Of a stretch of DNA of 64,000 bases, positions 1-64,000 are shown piece after piece. Under the pieces are notes generated by a model. That model was not told where the DNA came from. It did no database searches and saw only the letters and a program-made list of their open reading frames with translations. The position numbers were made by a program, and so were the translations under genes. The DNA is from Sipunculus nudus. Taxonomy: Eukaryota > Annelida > Sipuncula > Golfingiida > Sipunculidae. The DNA lies in assembly GCA_026874595.1 (NCBI GenBank), contig CM049310.1, forward strand, positions 31,435,558-31,499,557, given 5' to 3'. Within the stretch, counting starts at the first letter, position 1; each line of letters opens with the position of its first letter.

Positions 1-297
1 ATCATGTTTGCTGGATTATTTTGAAAATTCACATTTCCCCCTCAGGACTCTAATTCAGACACAATTTCAGTACAGCATTTCCCATTTGAAACTTGTGAGT
101 AGAGCAGACATTTCACACTTACCTAAAATGCTTTATTCAGAATATTAATCTCATTTTTTAACAGACAAAACATTTCGACAGAATACATTATTTGATATTT
201 ATTAAGAATACGCTCATATATGCTCATATTTTACACTTATCTATAAATCTTTAATTCCCACACTCTGTTTGAGCAGAACTTGTTATTTGATACTTAC

Positions 298-56595
<56,298 letters not shown>

Positions 56596-56603
<8 letters not shown>

Positions 56604-56624
56604 GATGCTGAGGGTTCATCCCAT
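56596..56624 (-). promoter_or_regulatory. Two short upstream ORFs in the 5' leader, one overlapping the start codon
   Basis: Minus-strand ATG at 56624 opens a two-codon ORF (Met-Gly-stop). A second ATG at 56619 opens a seven-codon ORF (MNPQHHG) whose TAA at 56598-56596 lies inside the GGATAAG that follows the main ATG, so it terminates just after the true start in another frame. Overlapping upstream ORFs usually lower translation of the main frame. The positions are seen directly; the effect is inferred. Confidence 0.5.
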
Positions 56625-57722
56625 ACGAAACTGACCCGGTATGTGTCTGTATGTGTCGGTATTCCTCTCTTCTATGCTTCGTTTCACGGAGTTCTGTGTA
56701 TTGATATCTGTACTCCAGAACAGGGTGGACAGGGCGAGACACACAAAACCCACCGGCAACGGTTCACTTCAGAAGTTGAAAAGGGTATTTGAAACGCAGG
56801 GCCTGGCCCCAACCCGACCGTGAACACTCGCGAATGGCCACATTTCAGTGTTATGAGACGGGTTGTCCTTAGTAAATACTTTCATAATCAGAAGAAACCC
56901 GAACATTCTGGTACTTTGATATAACTCCAGGCTCAAGATATAATAGTGTTTATTGTTTTATATTTCAACAGAAAAAATGTTTAACAAAGAATGAGGATTA
57001 GCAATGGTATATAAAAATATAGATAAACAAACAATAACAACAAAACAAAATATTTAAATGATCATAAAAATCATATAAGATATTGTGATAAAGTTTGAAT
57101 CAGTCATGAAATGTGCCGCGTCTCTTGAAAACTGTACGAACGCGATGCTTCCGGACAAGCTCTGGGAGCTCCAGGAATTGTATGTGCATTTATCATGAGA
57201 GGATATAACCTCATTCAGTATTTCATTCAGTCATTAACGGTCACACAAATAAATATAAGTAAAGAGTGTTTACTGGCCATCTTGGGGATGAAATTTGAAG
57301 AAAAGGATTTAAGATAAAGTAGCAGCAGTGGATTGATGAAATGAAAATTCAGAGACAAGGAGGCATATCTTGTTCGTTATATTTTTACTCTCAAATATTT
57401 ACGACATTTTTAAAACATCTGAGATTTGAAGAGTTAAAAGGTAAACATGATATTGACGTGTAGCCAACAGTAACCATGGCGTCAGACGAGGTGAAGCGCT
57501 TAGATGTTCTATGGATCTATAAATATAAAGGAAATCGAAGGGAAAAAAAATCAAAGGAAAAATAAGTAACACGTTATGTAACCGTGACAACTGGAAACTT
57601 AACTCCGGAACCCTGTATGACCAATATGGACTCCTGGGACACGAGGATATAAGTTTGATTATCATCATCTATAAAATCAGGAGCTACAAAAAATATTTGT
57701 GTACATGCAATTTTGAACATAC
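56625..57722. other. 5' leader and likely promoter region of the gene
   Basis: The sequence just upstream of the start codon (to about 56850) is richer in CG than what follows and probably holds the leader and core promoter. I see no TATA box at a convincing place and cannot fix the transcription start or exclude a further non-coding exon. Confidence 0.35.
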
Positions 57723-57733
57723 ATGCTTCATTC

Positions 57734-57779
57734 ATATATATATGTTTAATATAGATATATATGATATATATGATATATA

Positions 57780-57818
<39 letters not shown>
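57734..57818. repeat. TA-rich microsatellite
   Basis: Repeats of atatatgat then pure TA (57775-57816). Confidence 0.9.
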
Positions 57819-57819
<1 letters not shown>

Positions 57820-58835
57820 TATGATTGAATTCTTACTGATAATTCCAACAATATTGTTACAGTGCAGAAAACCTTCAGGGCCGATTGTTGGTGTAGACCA
57901 AAAATTATAAATAAATGTACAGAATGGTCAAGCTCTCCTGATTTTATGATGTTTCCACTTGGCAACTTCCTCCCACGGTATAAACGACAGTGTCAGTGAC
58001 CTGAAGCAGCGAATCGCATACCTCAGCCCCCTACACGTCTCGTCATATATATAGGCTATATTATGTTGTGGCGAGAACGCCAGTCTGGAGGGTGTACACA
58101 TTGTTTGAAGGAGTAGAAGAATTCGAGCTTCTAAGATATATTAACATTTAATAATAAATGTGTTTTATATAAAATCATTAATAATATAGTTTTATTGTTC
58201 CATCAGAGGTTCCGAACACTTTTATCTTTGAGTAGCTAGTATATGCTTAACATTTTCCCCTCGGCTATAATTATACATGAATTTAACTGGAAGTTTTAGA
58301 AAACCTTAAAACTAGAGGAAAAATGCCATCACAATTAAGAGCCAGAAGTACGTGACATTCGTATCCTTCAGTGTCTTGTTTGCATTTGCCATCGCATCAT
58401 CTTGTGAGTCTTGCTAAGCTGATGGCCTGAAGCAGGTGACTGCAGATATAGGAGTTTGGGCTCGTAATTCTGTTATTTTGTGGTCGGTGAGAGCTTCAGC
58501 TGATCGTCCCAAATCGCTCACAGGGCATATTTTTCAGTCTCCCAAAAGGATCAGATATTATGTGTAAAGCTTCTAAAATCGCCTTTTTGAATAAGACTTT
58601 GGGGCTAAAAGGAGATAAAAGCATTTATTTTTTTTAATCACGAAGATGGACTATATTTCCCTGACACCATCACGTGAGCTAGAATCCCGTGACGGCCACG
58701 GGACGCTTGTCTCGTTTTCTGTATGGTACAGTATTCTATGTCAGATATTTTGATCATGCAGGGTTGTCGTGCCAAAATGGATTTTACTGGCTTACTCTGT
58801 CAATTTCGGGGTGCTGATTCCAAAAAATATCAGGT
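57819..58835. other. Intergenic sequence, nothing recognised
   Basis: No gene or repeat that I can support. Confidence 0.4.
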
Positions 58836-59665
58836 GCCATTTTTTCAGCCACCTCCTCAGCCGCCATTATGAATTTCAAATGGCCGCCATTTTTCTTACA
58901 TTTTGCCTTTTATCTGGACTTCTGAGCACCTTAGAAGAGCACAAATGCTAGCAACACCCATGTTTGCAAAACAAGGGATTCGATTAAAGCCATTGCCATA
59001 CTTGCTACAGATCGATTAAGCCGCCATTTTGAATTTCAACATGGCCGCCATTCTTTTTATACTTTGCCCTAGATCTGGAATTCTGAGCACCGTAGGAAAA
59101 TACAAATGGTAGCAACACCCATGTTCGCGATACCAGGTATTTAATTAAAACCATTGCCATAATTGATAAAATATTGACTATGTTGCTATGTTGAATTTCA
59201 AAAGGGCGGCCATTTTTGACAAACATTTGCTTATATTTGTTCTACTGAGAACCGTAGATATAACTGTGATACCAAGATATAAGTCAAAGCAATTGCCGTA
59301 CTTTTTACAAGTATGGCTTGGTGGCCATGTGAATTTCAAAATGGCCGCCATTTTAATCCACATTTGCTTATACGGGAATAAGATATATACAGTGGAACCC
59401 CCACAATTAGGACCATTTTTGGGACTATCCAAAGTGGTCGTTATTTGAGGGTGGTCGTATTTAAGAAATTCTAAGATACCTGGATCATATACTCCGGACC
59501 AGGAAAGAGGGTTGTAATTTTAGGGGTGGTCGCAACTGTGGATGGCCGCAAGGTGGGTTCTATTGTATAGTATTTTAAATTGGTAGCAACATACCTGCTA
59601 CACATTGGGTAAGGCCGCAATATTAAATTTCAAAATGGACGCTATTTTAGCACACTTTGTTTATA
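58836..59665. repeat. Family G tandem repeat with 'gccgccattttgaatttcaa' core
   Basis: Copies of ccgccat-tatgaatttcaaa-tggccgccat lie at about 58861, 59021, 59183, 59321 and 59610, spaced about 140-160 bases apart from each other except where a MITE interrupts. Each core is a near palindrome (GGCCGCCAT and ATGGC(C)GCC around gaatttc). A further piece lies at 63945-63985. Confidence 0.7.
59388..59567. mobile_element. Mariner-type MITE, 180 bases
   Basis: It starts TACAGTGGAACCCCCACAAT and ends aaggtgggttctattgta, whose complement is TACAATAGAACCCACCTT; the ends are inverted and bounded by TA. The inner phrases gtggtcgttatttgagggtg-gtcg and ggtggtcgcaac are typical of a widespread MITE with the cagt(c/g)gaacc end. 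It sits inside family G. Confidence 0.6.
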
Positions 59666-60032
59666 TCTAAAACCTATGTATAGAAGCTAGAATAAATACA
59701 TTGTCAATACCCATGTTTTGATACAAAAGGGGTTCATTATAAACCTATCTGGTGTTTGGTTTTATTTTTGTTTTGGAGTCATGTTGAATTTTGAGAATGG
59801 CAGTCATATTTAATGTTCTTTGCAGGTATCTCTGCACTTCAGTCCAACAGAGGTGTATCAGAATGGTGGTACTGGTATATATAGAAGTCTACAAATGATG
59901 CCATGTTCATGATGAAGTTTAATATAAAATGTATATGTCGGTATGCATTTCTACCCTGTTTTCGCGCTTTGAAAATAAACTATGAAAATGAATTTTAATA
60001 ATTTCAACAAAAGAGATTCGCTGAAACACGCG

Positions 60033-61040
60033 TCACGCATGGCAAATTATCCCTATAGCAAGAGCGGTTACTAATACATTCACCAAGCATACAAACTGAA
60101 ATAGATCAGCAACTGTCTCTGGTGCAGGCAGTTCAAGACATTTCTGCAGAGGAATTATTCTGTCTTGTATTTCCTCCAATCCATTGTAAATAAGATGAGT
60201 AATTTTCGGTCCTAACTCCTTATACCAATTGCCAGTTAGTGATATTGTCAATTAGATGATTTGTTTTGGGTCCTGACTCCTGACACCATTTGCCAGTTAG
60301 CCATATGGGACATGCTCTCTGAATGTGTAGGTTTGATGCACCAAGGCTTCGTCAGTTGAATTTGATTTACCTGAAGGCTCAATGTTGTACTCTTTATTTG
60401 CTTGGAAAAGGCATTAATGACAGTTGGCATAAGAAGAGTACCATTGGAGGAGAAGAGGTACTTTTTTTTTAAAACAGAAAACCTTCTAGTTTCTATCTAT
60501 CATCTCACTCAGACACTGCAACACACTATAGGGCATGACTACCGAACTACAAACAAGCTTGCCAATAGTTGTCGATCTTCTATTAACCAACTTTGCAATG
60601 CGTCTTCCTCTTGCACATACTGATGGTCCATTGGATCCTAAATGGATTACTCTGCTGTAGATACAACTAATCTCTCACCCCTATCGCTGCCTGCCTGCTG
60701 TTCAAATGCTCTCTCCTCCTGCTCCAATAGAACTGGCGAGACATAGTGCCGTCTGTCCAAGGTCTTGGTAACATGTAACGTGAAACTAGCTCCTCCGAAG
60801 TATGGTGTTACTTCTTTAAATACACTCGCCACATCAGCTCGTCTCGTATGAAGAACTATCCTCAGAGTGCATGGCATTTAAGCAAAATTGTTTTAAAGTT
60901 TTATTGCTGCAACGATGCTGAAAGAGGTAATAACAGGCCATTATGTTGGTCAAAATGTTTTCTACACCATGATAGTACCATTTTCTAATGCTGATTTGGC
61001 CAATTGTCGCTCGCTGGAGAATAATTACCAACTTCAATGT
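60033..61040 (-). pseudogene. Possible degraded coding region, unrecognised
   Basis: Several minus-strand open stretches follow one another: 61037-60834, 60877-60647, 60430-60248 and 60251-60033. Some have a protein-like composition (for example FGGASFTLHVTKTLDRRHYV, and a hydrophobic stretch FVCLVNVLVTALAIGI at the end). They are in different frames with stops and no convincing splice sites. It could be a dead gene or an unknown mobile-element gene. I do not recognise the family. Confidence 0.25.
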
Positions 61041-61261
61041 TGAATGAATTGAATGATTTTATATTTTATTCAGAAAATATAATGCATCAGGCCCATTATT
61101 CCATAAGTGCATGCATAATACAATATCAATTAATGATAGATATAAATAACATATTTTAACAAACAAATTTTAAATACATGCATTCACAAATATCAAAAAA
61201 TGTAATTTATCACAAAGAGGTCATTTATGTAAAATACAATTCATATACAGATATATATGTA

Positions 61262-62270
61262 TGCATTAAGAAAAAGATGTTTTATTGTAGAAAGGCCTTG
61301 TGGCCAATGGTACAAATATAAATAAATAAATGCAATTGAACATTGAACATATAACATGCTTACACACATATAATACATACATATATACATGGTTGTGTTA
61401 CCTGCTGATGTGTTGTTTCATAATCATAGACTATAACATCGAGGTTTTCTTTAATTTGTTTACCTGAAATAAATATCTCGCCAGATTCAAATGAACATTA
61501 AAGGACTGGATTTTTAATAGTTTATATAAACAATATGTACTTTTTTTAATTTCCTTTAAAGATGTAAAAATCATTTCTAAAATTTTCATATCTAGAGCAA
61601 TAAAATATAACAAGGATCTCATCTTCAACTTCAGCTTGATTACACATTTTACAGACTCTCATTTCTTTGGGTATATTATTTCTCCTTCCAATTTCAATTT
61701 CATAACAATGGTCACTTAATCTAAATTTTGACAAAGCCTGCCTATATACAAATGCCATATTATATAAATATATTTCTGTTTCTACCGCTGATTTAATTTC
61801 ACTATATATACTGAGCTTAGATTTACTTCTGATTTCTGATAACATTTCTTGCTGGTTATTGTCTCTGATCCTCTGTACAAACATCTTCATAAACATTTAA
61901 TGTCACCAAACCTTTGTTCAACCATACAAAACTAAAACCATATCTGTTTAACAGTAGTTTTCTGTAGCCCATGTGTTTCTTGCCATATCATCTAAATGTT
62001 TGAGGGTGTTATAACATAATCTAGGATATCTAGAATTATCCATTGTGATAATATTTAACCAATAATTTATATATCTTTTCAAATATATACAATGTAGGGG
62101 GTATCTTCCACATTCGGTTTTGGCAGTAGTATTAACTGTTTTTTTACTCACACCAAGGAGCTGCTTACAAACACTTGACTGCATGCATTCTATTTTGGGT
62201 CTTGGAATGGACCCCAAGATTTCTGATCCATAAAGAAGTGATGGGAGTATAACTTTTAAAAAAAAATTGA
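61262..62270 (-). pseudogene. LINE remnant, C-terminal part of ORF2 with 3' end
   Basis: On the minus strand: VILPSLLYGSEILG (about 62260-62215), KTECGRYPLHCIYLKRYINY (about 62130-62065), then after a frame break FRLSDHCYEIEIGRRNNIPK and VCKMCNQAEVEDEILVIFYC (61720-61590). This zinc-knuckle-like C-H-rich end is typical of one LINE group. After another frame break comes the 3' region ending tggccacaaggcctttctac-aataaaac near 61270. Only the last third of ORF2 is present. Confidence 0.75.
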
Positions 62271-64000
62271 AACAATAGATAAAGACATTCTACCACATTT
62301 TGATTCACATTTTGTGATAATATTTTAGCCTATACTTGTTTTTAACATGAGCATATTTAAACCATGGTTCCATTTCAGTGATGAAAAGAACAGAACTCCT
62401 AAATATGTATAACTTTTAACATTTAAAAGCTTCTTACCCTTGAAATACCATTTCTCATTTTTTTACAATCCCTCCCCTTCTTAATACCATAGATTATGTA
62501 TGCATTAACATTTAAGTGTTCAGATTTAAAAAAAAAATCAGGTCAGTGTCAATCCCAATACTGAATCTTTAATTATTCTACTCAGCCCTGCAAAAACTTC
62601 ATCAAACTAGCTGCCTACAGAAAGTTTGAATGGCCAGCTTGCTTAGTGGATCGCAACAAGTCACAACGGAACATTTGAAAAAAAAAACCAATGTATGAAT
62701 ACATTAATCAAAACAACAGAGCATTTAGTCCATTCACAGTGATATCCTTAATTGCCAATTTATGTTAAATGCTTTTCCAAAATAGGTTTCAGTAGAGTTT
62801 ACATCAATATAAAATTAAAGTTGATGGATAAACTTCAAGAGAGCTATCATCTATATGCTTTGCGACAGCGTAAAGCAAACCAAACAATCAAGTATAAAAC
62901 TCACCAACTCTTTACAGGTTGCATTTCCCCGTTGAAGACAGCAGCTGGCTTGAATACTCTCTCATAAAAGTCAGAACCAAGAGTCATTTCTGTTTTGTGA
63001 AGAGGACCAGGAACAAAAGCTGATATGACTTTAGCAAGACACAATGGTGTATAGCGAGTATTCAGTTAGTTAAAGGTCTCCTTAAAATACGTGGCAATAA
63101 TTGCACTTTGAATCTATTGCTGTTGTGACTGCATTATTATGAATTCGCAGTTGCCCTGGCGACAATCCACCAATACCTCAATAATACATAACCAGCAACG
63201 TGGCCTGCTAGAACATCTTCGAAGCATCTTTGCTATATGAAATTTGAAAACAATTATCCTGAAGTGTCATGCACTCCGCAATAAACGAAATACGAGGTAT
63301 GCTGGCTTGACAAATGTCTTTGAAGTAGAGCACAGTTCCATCTTACACGTGATAAAGACCTTTTCAAAGATTAATACGTTATCTTCTCTCAGGAAATGTT
63401 TCGTTGAAGTTGTTAAATTGATTTTCATACAGTTTATTTAATTTACAAATATAAGGTGAGGAAATAAAAAATTCATCTACATTGCATTTTTAAAATCACA
63501 AGTCTTAAAATGATTTTTCATATAGGCCTTTTGTAAATCAAGCATTGCTGTTGCATTCACCTTGCAAATTCTAATCATGCAGTAAACTAGATCCTCTTCA
63601 CCATGCATGGATTTTAACATCATTTATAGACTTGGATGCTTCTCTACGGGACTCCCAAGCAGAGATACCAGCAGAGATAATCATATATCTTAAATCAACA
63701 TGACCACCGAACAAAATTTATGAAAGCGCGGAATTTTGGTCGATGGAATCCGTGATATTGCAGACATAGTTATTGCCACAATATTTGTTGCTCTATGTTG
63801 CTCGGAAGAAATATTCCTTTAAAGAATGATTTGAAACAAGTATGGCCATGGCTTTAATGGATTCGCTGGTATCACATACATGGATGTTGCTACCGATTTA
63901 AAATCTTATCTCATGCACACAAGTCTCGTTATAAGCGAATGCGGATTAAAAAAAGGCAGCCATTTTAAAATTTAATTTGGCGGCAAAATCATACCTGTAT
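62271..64000. other. Intergenic sequence, nothing recognised
   Basis: AT-rich; short open frames at 62752-62967 and 63244-63441 show no domain. A family G core piece lies at 63945-63985. Confidence 0.4.

Overview
This is nuclear DNA of an animal: AT-rich, with spliceosomal GT-AG introns, single-domain exons in matching phases, and heavy loads of microsatellites, minisatellites, DNA transposons and LINE remnants. The repeat style (tandem-core elements ending in GC-rich hairpins, long G/C homopolymers, many TA tracts) resembles lophotrochozoan and especially bivalve mollusc genomes. That placement is an impression from sequence style, not a database result.

One protein-coding gene can be supported. 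It lies on the minus strand and fills positions 56603 to 298, running off the left edge, so its 3' end is missing. I traced 20 coding exons by hand from splice sites and reading phase; they join without a frame break into about 808 residues. The product is a type II membrane protein: a cytoplasmic tail of about 100 residues, one transmembrane helix, a first SEA domain, a Thr/Pro/Glu-rich mucin-like linker with an 18-base microexon beside it, a second SEA domain with a MUC1-like self-cleavage motif (FRPGSVV), then at least ten LDL-receptor class A (LDLa) modules, one per exon. This matches the stem of type II transmembrane serine proteases or of a mucin-like LDLa receptor; no protease domain lies inside the window.

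The rest is intronic or upstream DNA. From 0.4 to 8 kb the LDLa exons lie close together, and two minisatellites there have copied splice junctions (acceptors near 3.9-4.9 kb, donors near 7.1-7.6 kb). From 8 to 20 kb, and again from 22 to 36 kb, introns are filled by several families of tandem-core mobile elements nested in one another; two DNA transposons inside them can be delimited to the base by target-site duplications (11834-14772 and 26341-27802). LINE remnants lie at about 0.5-1.0, 28.9-29.4, 38.3-39.7 and 61.3-62.3 kb, and several MITE-like elements with inverted ends lie between 40 and 60 kb. Upstream of the gene (56.9-64 kb) I see repeats, a LINE 3' end and a weak possible degraded coding region, but no second gene I can defend.
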